Positions 16,772 through 25,557 of a stretch of DNA of 33,043 nt are shown piece by piece. How positions within the stretch are numbered: position 1 is the first letter of the stretch; the number at the start of each line of letters is the position of its first letter. The notes under the pieces are model-generated. The model saw nothing but the letters and a program-made list of their open reading frames with translations, was not told the origin of the DNA and searched no databases. The position numbers were made by a program, and so were the translations under genes. Source of the DNA: Planctomycetota bacterium (GTDB taxonomy: Bacteria; Planctomycetota; UBA1135; GCA-002748355); NCBI GenBank assembly GCA_020426005.1, contig JAGQQW010000032.1, positions 1 to 33,043 of the forward strand. The letters run 5' to 3'.

Positions 16772-17455
16772 TCAAGTCCGGATCCGCACGAGGCGCAGGT
16801 CCGCAGCCCGGTCCGGCCACGTCGTCTCGAGGTCCTCGATCTCGATTTGGAACTGCTGCCCGAGATCCTCGAAGAACGGATCCGCGACCGCACGGCACGG
16901 ATCCACCAAGATCGCCTCACCGCCCGGCTCGAGCGCTCCTTTCAGCAGCTCACGAATCGGTTCGTGGTAGCGCGGTTCGTAGAGGATGTCTCCTGCGAGC
17001 ACGCGATCGAAGCGACGATCGAGCCGGTCCTTGGTCCAGTCGAAGAGCCGTGAGCCGATGAGGGGCGTGCCTGCCTGGTTCTCGCGCGCGTTGAAGACCG
17101 CGAACGCGAGTGCCTCCTCGAAGAAGTCGGCGAACTCCACGGCTGCCGCGCCGAGCCAAGCCGCGGCAGCGCCGGCAACACCGACACCACAGCCGAGATC
17201 CAGCACGGAGCAACCGTCGAGGTCCCCGTTGCGCGCCAGCCAGCGCGCCAGGCCGACCGAACTCGGCCAGATTTCGGCCCAGAACGGCATGCGCTCGTTG
17301 CGCCGTCGATCGTCGAGCTCGGTCATCTTCGCCACGAGCGGCTCCATCGAGGTCGGTGCGACGATCGACAAGCGGCCGCCTTTGAGCGAAATCTTGCTTC
17401 GCCTCAGATCGAAACCGCGCAGGATCGGATCTTGTTGCGCTTTCGGTACGCTCAT
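16772..17455 (-). CDS. Class I SAM methyltransferase, METTL21/Methyltransf_16-like
   Basis: A 227-residue S-adenosylmethionine-dependent methyltransferase. Motif I is VLDLGCGVGVAG (84-95) and motif II has D110 at the end of the second strand. GDILYEP (155-161) is the post-motif found in protein lysine methyltransferases. RMPFWAEIWPSSVGLARWL (55-73) matches the (P)YWAxLWPSA segment before motif I in the METTL21/ETFB-lysine methyltransferase group. The likely substrate is therefore a protein side chain, but the target is unknown. ATG 17455 has GGAAG about 10 nt upstream; longer in-frame starts overlap the divergent kinase. The gene is 39 nt from the divergent kinase start and convergent with the DUF4132 gene. 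Confidence 0.85.
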   Translation of the reverse strand: MSVPKAQQDPILRGFDLRRSKISLKGGRLSIVAPTSMEPLVAKMTELDDRRRNERMPFWAEIWPSSVGLARWLARNGDLDGCSVLDLGCGVGVAGAAAAWLGAAAVEFADFFEEALAFAVFNARENQAGTPLIGSRLFDWTKDRLDRRFDRVLAGDILYEPRYHEPIRELLKGALEPGGEAILVDPCRAVADPFFEDLGQQFQIEIEDLETTWPDRAADLRLVRIRT

Positions 17456-17494
17456 GGACCGCTCGCTTCCGTAGTTCGTGCTCTGTTGCGCATC

Positions 17495-19654
17495 ATGGCA
17501 TCTTCGAAGAAAACCCTGACGTTCGCACTCCTGCTGCAACTCGTCCCCGTGACGATCGTTGCGTGGATCGGCTTACGCGAACTCGGGCGGCTCGAAGAAC
17601 AGGTTCGGGAGTCGCTGGCGAAGGGCAAACTCGCGGTCCTCGCCGGCGTCGAAGAGTCGCTACGTGTCCGGCTCGAAGAGCTGACGATCGAACGCACGAA
17701 GGACGTCGAAGACCGCGCGATCGCGGACGTGATCGCGACGATCGGCACGAAGGGCGACAGCGATTTGCCCGGGCGGGTGCTCTTCGCAGCGGACGGAGAA
17801 CCGGTCTTTCCCCGCCGCCCGCCGCTCTCGACGGCTGCGCCGAGCCTGTCTCCGATCAATCCCAATCGACCCGGTGTGTCCGAACTCACGCGCACGCTGC
17901 GTGAGGCGGACGTCCTCGGCGCACTCGGGCGCCACGAGGATGCCGCCGAGCACGTCCTCGCCTGGGAGCCACCCAGAAACTTATCGGTCGAAGCGCAGCT
18001 TCGCCTCGCCTTCGAAAAAGGTCGCCTCCTCCGAAGAATCGAACAGAAGGGCGACGCGATTCGAGAACTGCGCGACGCCGAACGCCTCGCCGACACGTTG
18101 CCGCGACTGCAGCGCGCACGCGCCGGAACCGCTGCGCTCGTCCTCGTGACGCGCTACCTCTCCCTCGCGACGCGTCTAGAAGGGGCGCCCGACAGCGCGC
18201 TCGAAGGACTCGATGGCGACGTGCTCGACCTCCTCCGCAGCATTGCACGCGGCGACTACGACGCGGAGAGCGATGCTTGGCTGGATCGCATGGCTGCGCG
18301 CGTCGCGGCGCTCCATCGAAATGCGAACGCGACCGATGGCGTCGCGTTCGATGCAGTCCTTGCCTGGCGAGCCTGGCACGTCGAGCAACGCAGCCTGACC
18401 CTCGCACTGCTCGACCGGGACCTCGGCCCGCTCGAAACCACGAACCAACGTTTCGTGACGATCACGCTCGGCAGTGCGGGTCGGCCGGGCATCGTCGTGT
18501 TCTCCAAGTTGGGTGACGACAGCGTGCTCGGTCCACTGTGGCTCGGCCACGCGATCGACCTCGACGAGATCATCGAGCCGATCGCGTCCGACATCGAAGC
18601 GCGACTCGCCCAAGACGAGGGCGGCTACCAGCTCGCGATCGTCGATGCGAACGGTCGCGAGATCTACGGTGACCCTACGAATCGCGATCGCAGGGCAGCG
18701 AGCGAAGGTCCCGATCGCGCGATGCGCCTCGCGTTCGGTGGCACGCTCCACGGCCTGACTGCCGAACTCCGCCCCGAGGATCCGCTGAGTCTGGCTCGGG
18801 TCGCACGCCGCACGATCCTTCTCAAGTCGGTATTGCTCGTCGCGCTCGCAGTCATCGCGAGCATCGGAGCCTTCTTGCTCATCCGCACCGTTCGACGCGA
18901 AAGCGAACTCGCCGCACTCCGCACCGAGTTCGTTGGCCGCGTTTCGCACGAACTCAAGACTCCGCTCGCCCTGATTCGCATGTACGGCGAGACTCTCGCG
19001 CTCGGACGCGTCGACGATCCCGAGAAGACGATCGACTTCGCACGCATCATCGCGAAGGAGTCCACGCGGCTCACCGAGATGATCGATCGGGTACTCGACT
19101 TCTCGCGCATCGAGGCGAAGACCAAGAGCTACACGCCACGCCGGTCCCGCGTCGATCTCCTCGTCGCGGACGTCATCGAGAACTACCGCAGCCATCTCGC
19201 GAGTCAGGGCTTCGAGATCCACTTCGACCAGGTCGACCCGATCGAGATCGATGTCGACGAAGAAGGTCTGACCGAAGCGTTGATCAATCTGCTCTCCAAC
19301 GCAGCGAAGTACCACGAACCGACGGACGAGAAACGGATCGACGTGACGCTCGATACGGTTCGAGACAAAGGCGACGCACACGTGCGCATTCGCGTCCGCG
19401 ATCATGGCATCGGCGTCCCACCGAGCGAACGCCAACGCATCTTCGACACGTTCTATCGCGCACAGGCAGCCGGCGAGCGCCGCGGCGCGGGATTGGGCCT
19501 CGCACTCGTAAAACACTTCGTCGAGGCTCACGGTGGATCGTGCCGTTGTGTCGACAACGAGGACGGCAATCCACGCGGCAGCACGTTCGAACTCCTACTT
19601 CCACTCATCGATTCCCAACCAGGGACCACGCGCCGAAACGGAGCAATCGCATGA
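17495..19654 (+). CDS. Sensor histidine kinase with large extracytoplasmic domain
   Basis: A membrane histidine kinase of 719 residues. TM1 is about 9-26 and TM2 about 441-463, bracketing a roughly 415-residue sensor region with helical, TPR-like stretches (about 135-270). The phosphoacceptor H485 is in RVSHELKTPLALIRMYGETLA, the N box is LINLLSNAAKYH (596-607), G1 is DHGIGV (636-641) and G2 is GAGLGLALV (664-672). No HAMP domain fits between TM2 and H485. The DHp sequence resembles the kinase at 713-3178, so they are probably paralogues. ATG 17495 is chosen because it gives a TM1 right at the N-terminus. The stop overlaps the regulator start (ATGA), making this a firm kinase/regulator pair. 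Confidence 0.94.
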   Translation: MASSKKTLTFALLLQLVPVTIVAWIGLRELGRLEEQVRESLAKGKLAVLAGVEESLRVRLEELTIERTKDVEDRAIADVIATIGTKGDSDLPGRVLFAADGEPVFPRRPPLSTAAPSLSPINPNRPGVSELTRTLREADVLGALGRHEDAAEHVLAWEPPRNLSVEAQLRLAFEKGRLLRRIEQKGDAIRELRDAERLADTLPRLQRARAGTAALVLVTRYLSLATRLEGAPDSALEGLDGDVLDLLRSIARGDYDAESDAWLDRMAARVAALHRNANATDGVAFDAVLAWRAWHVEQRSLTLALLDRDLGPLETTNQRFVTITLGSAGRPGIVVFSKLGDDSVLGPLWLGHAIDLDEIIEPIASDIEARLAQDEGGYQLAIVDANGREIYGDPTNRDRRAASEGPDRAMRLAFGGTLHGLTAELRPEDPLSLARVARRTILLKSVLLVALAVIASIGAFLLIRTVRRESELAALRTEFVGRVSHELKTPLALIRMYGETLALGRVDDPEKTIDFARIIAKESTRLTEMIDRVLDFSRIEAKTKSYTPRRSRVDLLVADVIENYRSHLASQGFEIHFDQVDPIEIDVDEEGLTEALINLLSNAAKYHEPTDEKRIDVTLDTVRDKGDAHVRIRVRDHGIGVPPSERQRIFDTFYRAQAAGERRGAGLGLALVKHFVEAHGGSCRCVDNEDGNPRGSTFELLLPLIDSQPGTTRRNGAIA

Positions 19655-20364
19655 CCGAGACTCCAGCAACCGTTCTGATCGTCGACGACGAGAAAGGGCT
19701 CGTCGACGGCCTACGATTCAACCTCGAACACGAGGGTTACCGAGTCGAAGTCGCACACGACGGCAACGAAGCGCTCTTCAAGGTTCGCGAAGCCGCGCCG
19801 ACACTCGTGTTGCTCGACGTGATGATGCCTCACATGAGTGGGCTCCAAGTTCTCGAACAGCTTCGCGAAGGTGGGGACCGTACACCGATCATCCTCCTCA
19901 CTGCGAAGAGCCAACCGGAGGACAAGGTGCGCGGCCTCGAACTCGGAGCCGACGACTATGTCACGAAGCCGTTCGGGTTGCCCGAACTCCTGGCACGCAT
20001 CCGCGCCGTACTGCGCAGGACGACGCCGATCACCGAGGATCGCGAATCCGGCCTCCACGAGTTCGACGGCCTCACGGTGGACCTGCGCCGCTACGTCGTG
20101 ATTCGTGATGGTACCGAACACGCGCTCAGCCGATTCGAGTCGGAGATCCTCCGCTATCTCCTCGCCCACGTCGACCAAGTCGTCACCCGACGAGATCTAC
20201 TCACGAACGTCTGGGGTTACGTCAACCTGCCGACGACGCGCACGGTCGACAACCACATCGCGAGATTGCGGAAGAAGATCGAAGAGCATCCGGACGAACC
20301 ACGGTTCATTCACACCGTGCATGGGATCGGCTATCGCTTCGAGAGCGGGACAGCGACGACATGA
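19651..20364 (+). CDS. OmpR/PhoB-family response regulator
   Basis: A complete 237-residue DNA-binding response regulator. The receiver domain has D12/D13, phosphoacceptor D56 in LVLLDVMMP, T84 and K106 in TKPF. The winged-helix domain (about 137-232) ends with the typical FIHTVHGIGYRFE. It overlaps the kinase stop and the next gene's start by 4 nt each, so the three proteins are made together. Its receiver is similar to that of the regulator at the left edge of the window (shared LELGADDY-TKPFG), in line with duplication of the whole two-component module. The targets are unknown. Confidence 0.95.
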   Translation: MTETPATVLIVDDEKGLVDGLRFNLEHEGYRVEVAHDGNEALFKVREAAPTLVLLDVMMPHMSGLQVLEQLREGGDRTPIILLTAKSQPEDKVRGLELGADDYVTKPFGLPELLARIRAVLRRTTPITEDRESGLHEFDGLTVDLRRYVVIRDGTEHALSRFESEILRYLLAHVDQVVTRRDLLTNVWGYVNLPTTRTVDNHIARLRKKIEEHPDEPRFIHTVHGIGYRFESGTATT

Positions 20365-21557
20365 GGTCGTTCTCCGAGAGATCCATCTACGGTCTCTGTC
20401 TCGTCGTCAGCCTCGCCGGCGCGTGGTCCGCACCCGAGATCCAGGGCAAGCGATTCGCGCTGGCTGCCACTCGGCAGCAGCAGAAGCCAGAAGATGCGTT
20501 GGAGACGCCGGACATCGCGGACCTCGAGTTCGACGCGTGGGCGGCGGAGATCTTCGACTGCGACTTTCGGGCTGCACGGCTCGAGGCTGCAGAAATCGCG
20601 ACCAAGGAAGGCATCGCGCAGTGGACACGGGCTCGCGCGTACAACGACCTCGTTCGACTCTCGAGGCTCTCGGGCGACTACTCGGAACTCGAGCGCGTGA
20701 CCAAAGCGCTGACGGGCCAGCCTGATCTGACGACGGGGCAACGGATTGCGTTGACCGGGTTCTTGCGAGCTTTCGAGCGCGGCAAGGTCGAAGCATTTCA
20801 GAGCTTCGAACGCGCCAAACGCGCCTACGAACGCGCGATCGAGAACGCGACGAACGCCGAAGAGCGAGCACGGGCGAGAGCGTCGTTCTTCACCGACGTG
20901 CGTCAAGCCACGCGCACTCTTCGTCGACCTTCCGCGACGTTGCTTCCAGACGTCGCTCGAAACGGCCCCCGGCCGATGTTCCTCGCATCCAACCGACCGT
21001 TCGAACCTTCTCGCGAGCTCGTCGTGCAGTCTCGGATGCTCATCTCGATGCAGAAGAACATCGACGACCTGGTCGCGAAGAGCGCCGACCGTGACACCAT
21101 CGACGGTGCAGTCGCAGAACGCGAAGACTTGCGTGCACGACTCTTGCCACGCGCGCAGCGCACGATCCGCGCGTTCCGACTCGAGATCGAGTCATTCGAG
21201 CGCGAAGGCAACACGAGGGCTACGGAAAGCCTCGTCGATGCGGTGACCGAACTCGAAAAGGCCATCGCCGAGACGCGGGACGGGGACGATCGTGCGCTTC
21301 CCGAAACCGCACCGGTCGACGCGGAATCGCTACGACGCAGGCTCGAAGACGCGGTCAATCGGCGGCGCGCGTTGCAGGCCCTGCTCGACTCTGCCGACAC
21401 GAAGATCCGAACGCTTCAAGCGAGCGGGGATGCGCGGGCTCGTTCCCTCGAAGCCTGGAAGAACGAAGCTGCGACGCTCGTACGCGACGGCCGCTGGTTC
21501 GATGCTGCGCAGCGCACACTCGAATTGTCGACGGAAGAACTCGCAGCATTGCTGTGA
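20361..21557 (+). CDS. Secreted helical protein, third gene of the kinase-regulator operon
   Basis: I do not recognise a family. The 398-residue product has an N-terminal signal peptide (hydrophobic 10-21, likely cleavage after AWSA at 24). It then has a mostly helical, charge-rich body; about 55-175 looks TPR-like (alternating helices with ARAYNDLVRLSRLSGDYSELE). Parts of 215-390 look coiled-coil. It ends with DAAQRTLELSTEELAALL. It should be periplasmic or surface-exposed. Its ATG overlaps the regulator stop (ATGA). Co-translation with a kinase that has a large extracytoplasmic domain makes an accessory role in signal sensing a reasonable inference. The gene ends 27 nt from the convergent gene at 21585. 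Confidence 0.82.
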   Translation: MRSFSERSIYGLCLVVSLAGAWSAPEIQGKRFALAATRQQQKPEDALETPDIADLEFDAWAAEIFDCDFRAARLEAAEIATKEGIAQWTRARAYNDLVRLSRLSGDYSELERVTKALTGQPDLTTGQRIALTGFLRAFERGKVEAFQSFERAKRAYERAIENATNAEERARARASFFTDVRQATRTLRRPSATLLPDVARNGPRPMFLASNRPFEPSRELVVQSRMLISMQKNIDDLVAKSADRDTIDGAVAEREDLRARLLPRAQRTIRAFRLEIESFEREGNTRATESLVDAVTELEKAIAETRDGDDRALPETAPVDAESLRRRLEDAVNRRRALQALLDSADTKIRTLQASGDARARSLEAWKNEAATLVRDGRWFDAAQRTLELSTEELAALL

Positions 21558-21584
21558 TGCGGACCCATCGCGATCCGACGACGC

Positions 21585-22613
21585 TCAGCCGCGACGCCGT
21601 TTCAGCCAACCGTCCTGTTGTTCGCGCTGCGCACAATCGAGGATCAGGACGGTGTCTTCGGTGCGCACGAAGTAGATGCGCAGCCCCTCGGACGCCCGAA
21701 TGCTCGAGATCCCGCCGGTGCCTTTGAGGCTCTTGAACTGCAGACTCGGGTACTCCGAGCCAAACAGGATGAGCCGCGCGATCGCCGTGAACACCTGGCG
21801 CCGCTCTGCAACCTGAAGCGCTTCGACGCTGCGGAAGAACTCCGCCTCGAATCGCGGTAGGAGCGTCGTCCTGCGCAGTGCGTCTTCGTAGCTCTTGCGG
21901 ACTTGTTTGCGCCGTTCGCGCTCGCCACGCGGGAGATAGTCTTCGAGCTCGCGATTCTCACTCTCGAGTTCGCGGATGCGCGACGTGAGTTCGGCGATGC
22001 GGTGTCGATTCGAACGATCCACCATCTCGGCTTCGGTGAGAGCCTTCTCGAGCTCGAGGGCACGCGCCATCTCTGCAGCACCGACGTTCTCGGTTGCGCC
22101 TGCACTCTTGGGCGCGATCGAACCCATCAGACGATCGAGGTCACGCTCTTTGGCAGCCACGCGCGCCTCGAGATCGAGGATCGTGCGGCGTGCCTCTTCG
22201 AGTTGTCGTACGGCGTCGTCACGGCTGCGCATCGCGCGCGACGTACTTCGCTCGAGCTTGCGGACCTCGTCAGCACGCCGCTTCGACTCGACTTCTTCCC
22301 GCTGACGTAGGAGCTCGTCACGGGACTTCGCGGGCTCATCTGCGGACGTTCGCGGAGAGGCGACAGCGATCGAAGACTCGAGCTGACGCGCCACGGCGAT
22401 GCGAAGTGGCTCCGAACGCGCGAACTCCTCGGCAATGGCTTCCGCGAGCTGATCCGAGTTCGCCTTCTCGACACGGAATCCCTTGGGCTTCACGCCGTGT
22501 GCGCGTGCCAAATCACGGAGTGCATCCTCGGGCAGAAGCGTCGCGAGCAGGCGAGCGAACGTGAATCGGCCGCGCGGCAGGAGGCCGAGTGCGATCCAAT
22601 GTTCAGAAGACAT
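21585..22613 (-). CDS. Coiled-coil protein with C-terminal RelE/ParE-like domain
   Basis: A 342-residue protein of unusual build. Residues 1-82 are a helical domain I do not recognise (ALRDLARAHGVKPKGFR, DQLAEAIAEEFARSEPLRIAVARQLE). Residues 97-160 and 180-226 are strongly coiled-coil, Arg/Glu-rich. Residues 253-340 look like a RelE/ParE-type fold: a helical hairpin (FEAEFFRSVEAL, RRQVFTAIARLI), then SLQFKSLKG, SSIRASEGLRIYFVR and DTVLILDCAQREQQDGWLKR. The LKG...IRAS..LRIYF...DTVLIL pattern is what drives the call. There is no signal peptide and no adjacent antitoxin gene. It could instead be a DNA- or ribosome-binding regulator using that fold. ATG 22613 has no clear ribosome site. Confidence 0.78.
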   Translation of the reverse strand: MSSEHWIALGLLPRGRFTFARLLATLLPEDALRDLARAHGVKPKGFRVEKANSDQLAEAIAEEFARSEPLRIAVARQLESSIAVASPRTSADEPAKSRDELLRQREEVESKRRADEVRKLERSTSRAMRSRDDAVRQLEEARRTILDLEARVAAKERDLDRLMGSIAPKSAGATENVGAAEMARALELEKALTEAEMVDRSNRHRIAELTSRIRELESENRELEDYLPRGERERRKQVRKSYEDALRRTTLLPRFEAEFFRSVEALQVAERRQVFTAIARLILFGSEYPSLQFKSLKGTGGISSIRASEGLRIYFVRTEDTVLILDCAQREQQDGWLKRRRG

Positions 22614-22654
22614 CTCGAGCCAGTGTCCCGGTCAGCGAAGACCCAGGCTCGGCG

Positions 22655-23140
22655 TCATGGCGCACCTGTCCCTTGACCCGTGGAGTCGAGACTGGTGCTC
22701 GGTAGGCGCTGCTCGTCCTCGCTGCGGTCTTGGCCTGCCGGCCTCAGCTCGTCGATCTCGAGCTCGGGCAACTCGCGCACCGATGGACGTTGCCACGCGC
22801 GGTAGAACGTGAACTCCAAGAGATCGAGCGGCGCGCCGATCACGAGAACGCCGGTTCTCCACAACACGAACGACGGGAAGAGCAAGGTCGATAGCGGATC
22901 GAGGTTCTCTTCACCTTCGGACTTGTTGAGCCGGTAGATCGGATACGTGATCGGAAGGCCGACGATATCGATCGGGATTCCGATGATGAATCCGAGCAGA
23001 CCACCGATCGACGCCGGTTGGGTCACGAAGTTGCCCCGCGTGCGTTCGTCGACGAGATGATCCGAATACTCGACGAGCAGACAGGACGGCGTCGACTGCA
23101 CCGCGAATGCGAGGACGACGCCTGCAGCGAGTCGACGCAT
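22655..23140 (-). CDS. Small envelope protein, possible lipoprotein
   Basis: I do not recognise the family with certainty. The 161-residue product begins with a signal-like segment (MRRLAAGVVLAFAVQ). It reaches a cysteine at 20 in STPSC, which is a poor lipobox, so lipidation is only possible. Two hydrophobic stretches follow (about 44-66, GGLLGFIIGIPIDIVGLPI, and 93-110), with a conserved-looking P-D-x-x-x-x-P pattern reminiscent of YceK-type envelope lipoproteins. The last 40 residues are polar and disordered. It lies 5 nt after the GspM/PilO-like gene, so it is the last member of that operon. ATG 23140 is chosen because it places the signal at the N-terminus. Confidence 0.7.
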   Translation of the reverse strand: MRRLAAGVVLAFAVQSTPSCLLVEYSDHLVDERTRGNFVTQPASIGGLLGFIIGIPIDIVGLPITYPIYRLNKSEGEENLDPLSTLLFPSFVLWRTGVLVIGAPLDLLEFTFYRAWQRPSVRELPELEIDELRPAGQDRSEDEQRLPSTSLDSTGQGTGAP

Positions 23141-23145
23141 TCGTG

Positions 23146-23772
23146 TCACTTCTTCGTGCCCTTGGGTCGGCGCGACACGAACTTCATGTCCGTGACCAAC
23201 CATTCGTCGGACAGTTCTTCGGGATACCCCTTCTTGGGTCCGTACCCCTCCGCGACTTCCTTCGCGCGCATGCTCAGATCCTGCAGCGTCCAGCGCTTGG
23301 AGTTCTTTTCCGCTTGGTAGCACGCGACGAAGACCTGCTCACGGGTCACGTACTGCCGATCACTCTTGCTCGACGAAAACTTGATCGGCACGATCCGTTC
23401 GATGACGGTCGTCTGCTTGCCGCGCTTCGTACCCTCAGCCTTGCCGATGATCTTGGTTTCCTTCGGGTTCACGTCCCCGAACGTGTACGCCTTGCTCGGA
23501 ATCTTCGCGAACTCCGTGAGCTGCTTCTGGAAGTAGATCGAGTGATCGATGTCCTCGTCGCTCTGCTGATCGAGCGCTTCGTAGAGGGACTGGATCTGCT
23601 TGGTCTTCTGCACGATGTCGCTGTAGTCGGTCTTGGTGCGTTTCCACGCGGCGCGCACCGAATCGAGCTGCTTGGCGAGCATCCAATTCCAGATCCCCAG
23701 GGCGGCCGACGCGACGATGCAGAAGAGGATCAGGCCCTTGAGCCAGTCCATGTCGGAGAACAAGCGCTTCAT
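23146..23772 (-). CDS. Bitopic membrane protein in GspM/PilO position
   Basis: A 208-residue protein with a short cytoplasmic N-terminus, one membrane helix (about 13-31) and an extracytoplasmic region that starts with a coiled-coil segment (about 33-90). A mixed, Lys-rich domain follows. This layout is that of GspM/PilO (or PilN), but I see no diagnostic motif, so the assignment rests on position. Its ATG overlaps the stop of the PilM/GspL-like gene by 4 nt. In type II secretion and type IV pili, GspM/PilO pairs with the periplasmic part of GspL/PilN to form the inner-membrane platform. That role is inferred here. Confidence 0.72.
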   Translation of the reverse strand: MKRLFSDMDWLKGLILFCIVASAALGIWNWMLAKQLDSVRAAWKRTKTDYSDIVQKTKQIQSLYEALDQQSDEDIDHSIYFQKQLTEFAKIPSKAYTFGDVNPKETKIIGKAEGTKRGKQTTVIERIVPIKFSSSKSDRQYVTREQVFVACYQAEKNSKRWTLQDLSMRAKEVAEGYGPKKGYPEELSDEWLVTDMKFVSRRPKGTKK

Positions 23773-25553
23773 CGTGCCGGCACCTCGTTCTGCAGGACCG
23801 GGATCTCGTTGACGAGGTCCAGCTCGTACGTGAACTGCCCGCCCGGATCGAGCGAACTCTGGAACGGCTCTTCGTCGCGATAGACGGCTTTCGCGAACGG
23901 CGAGTCCTTCGTGAACTCGAGCGTCGCATCCTGCACGATCTTGTTGAACGCCGCGTTCTGATCGATGTAGTTCTGCCCGCGGAACGCGACCTCGAAACGG
24001 AATCGACCCGCAGAACGCGACGTCGCGCCAATCTGCAGATCGATCGAGACGATCATGAAGCGACCGACACGCTCGTTCTTCGATGCACGGTCGACGATCT
24101 CGGAGAAACGCTGCAGGATCGAGAGACCCGATTCGCTCGGAAGATCGGAGTAGACCCCCGTGCGCTCCTGTAGGTCCTCGTAGATCTTCCTGAGTTCATT
24201 TTTGACGACCGCGGTCCGTGACTCCGTCGTCGCCTTCGCCGCCGCGCTCAAGACCTTCTCGGCATGCTCGGGTCGCAGGTAGCCTTTGATGCGCGCCCCT
24301 GGGGCCGGCTGCAACAGCGGATAGACGAGCCCGTTGTAGCTCGGGAACTTCGGCGTGCGCTTGCCCTCCTCGACGGGCTGGATCACTCCGATCTGCTGCT
24401 CGATGCGCGTGATCTTCTGGAACTTCGCCCACGCGAGCCCAGCGAGCAGCACGGTCGCAATCAGCATCGCGAACGCGATCGGCACCTTGAGGCGATCGAA
24501 CTTGGGACGGAACGCGACTTCTTCTTGCCGGAAGTTGAACGTCCGACGCGCTGGATTGAGACCCGCTACGGCCGCCGCGAGGGCGACATCGCAATCCCCA
24601 CCTTCGCCTTCGGTGCTACCTGCGCGAAGCAGGAGATCGAGGATCTCGACCGTCGTGCCCGACGTCGCGGCGATCGCCTCCGGAAGACCGGGCCAACGCG
24701 CTCCACCGCCACTCACGAAGATGCGCCGAGCCCCACCGTCGAGCCCGAGGCCCGACAGGTAGCGTTGTGCTTCGCGCAGAATACGCTCGGCGAGCTCTCC
24801 GCTCTTGGTCTCGTCGGCGCGTGCGATGCCGGTGCTGTCGATCGTCATGAAGCGACCGAGGCCCCAGCGCAGACACCGGACGGTCTGGAGTGCGCCGCCG
24901 CGCACGACGATCAGTTGGACACTCGTGGCGCCGAGGTCGAGCACGAGATCGACGGGCTGTAGTTCGCCGGGCTGAGCCTCGGGTCGGGACTGCGCTTCCT
25001 CTCCATCCGCGAGCACGACCTCGAATGCGCCGAGTTCGTCCGCCGCCTCGACGAGCAAGGCCGCGCCCAGGTCCGCGAATTCCGGATCACACCCCGCCTT
25101 CTGCAGGATCTTGAGCTCGCTTCCGAGGGTCTCCTTGGGGCAGGCGACGAGGAACAGCTCGGTTCCGTCCTTGCGTTCCGCGATCGTCACCGCATCGACG
25201 ACCACGTCATCGATCGGATGGCTGTGGATGTAACCCTCGGCCTCGAACTTGAGGACCTTGCGAATCTCCTCCTTGCCCTTGAACGGCAGCGTCATCGTGC
25301 GCAGCACGCAGGGCGCCGCCGAGACCGCGAGGAACGAGCGCTCTTTCGTGACGCCACTCTCGTGGAGCGCCGCCTTGAGATCGCTCAGCAGGAGTTCCCG
25401 TTCGTCGGGCGGCGGCGTGTCGTCCTCCGCCTCGTGGGGAACGCTGCGCGGCAAGCTGATGACGCGCTGAACGCGCCACTTCCGCGGCGAGCCTTCGATC
25501 TCGACGAGCTTGATGCTCGACGAACCGATGTCGATGCCTGTGACCTTGGCCAT
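23769..25553 (-). CDS. pilM: PilM-like actin-fold protein fused to a PilN-like membrane part (GspL-like)
   Basis: A 594-residue protein. Residues 1-335 form a PilM-type actin-like ATPase: GIDIGSSSIKLVEI (6-19) is phosphate loop 1, LVLDLGATSVQLIVV (203-217) is loop 2, and IFVSGGGARWPGL (278-290) is the adenosine motif. FNFRQEEVAFRP (339-350), a helix at about 357-376 and a periplasmic region of over 200 residues then follow. In most type IV pilus systems PilM and PilN are separate. A single chain of this type is the GspL arrangement of type II secretion. It likely anchors an assembly ATPase to an inner-membrane platform. The ATG overlaps nothing but follows the preceding gene's stop by 4 nt, with GAGG in between. 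No secretin, ATPase or pilin gene is in the window. Confidence 0.85.
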   Translation of the reverse strand: MAKVTGIDIGSSSIKLVEIEGSPRKWRVQRVISLPRSVPHEAEDDTPPPDERELLLSDLKAALHESGVTKERSFLAVSAAPCVLRTMTLPFKGKEEIRKVLKFEAEGYIHSHPIDDVVVDAVTIAERKDGTELFLVACPKETLGSELKILQKAGCDPEFADLGAALLVEAADELGAFEVVLADGEEAQSRPEAQPGELQPVDLVLDLGATSVQLIVVRGGALQTVRCLRWGLGRFMTIDSTGIARADETKSGELAERILREAQRYLSGLGLDGGARRIFVSGGGARWPGLPEAIAATSGTTVEILDLLLRAGSTEGEGGDCDVALAAAVAGLNPARRTFNFRQEEVAFRPKFDRLKVPIAFAMLIATVLLAGLAWAKFQKITRIEQQIGVIQPVEEGKRTPKFPSYNGLVYPLLQPAPGARIKGYLRPEHAEKVLSAAAKATTESRTAVVKNELRKIYEDLQERTGVYSDLPSESGLSILQRFSEIVDRASKNERVGRFMIVSIDLQIGATSRSAGRFRFEVAFRGQNYIDQNAAFNKIVQDATLEFTKDSPFAKAVYRDEEPFQSSLDPGGQFTYELDLVNEIPVLQNEVPAR

Positions 25554-25557
25554 GTCC

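Noticed and set aside
18176..19531. 451-codon minus-strand open frame
   Set aside because: Antisense to the second kinase, whose H, N, G1 and G2 boxes are intact on the plus strand.
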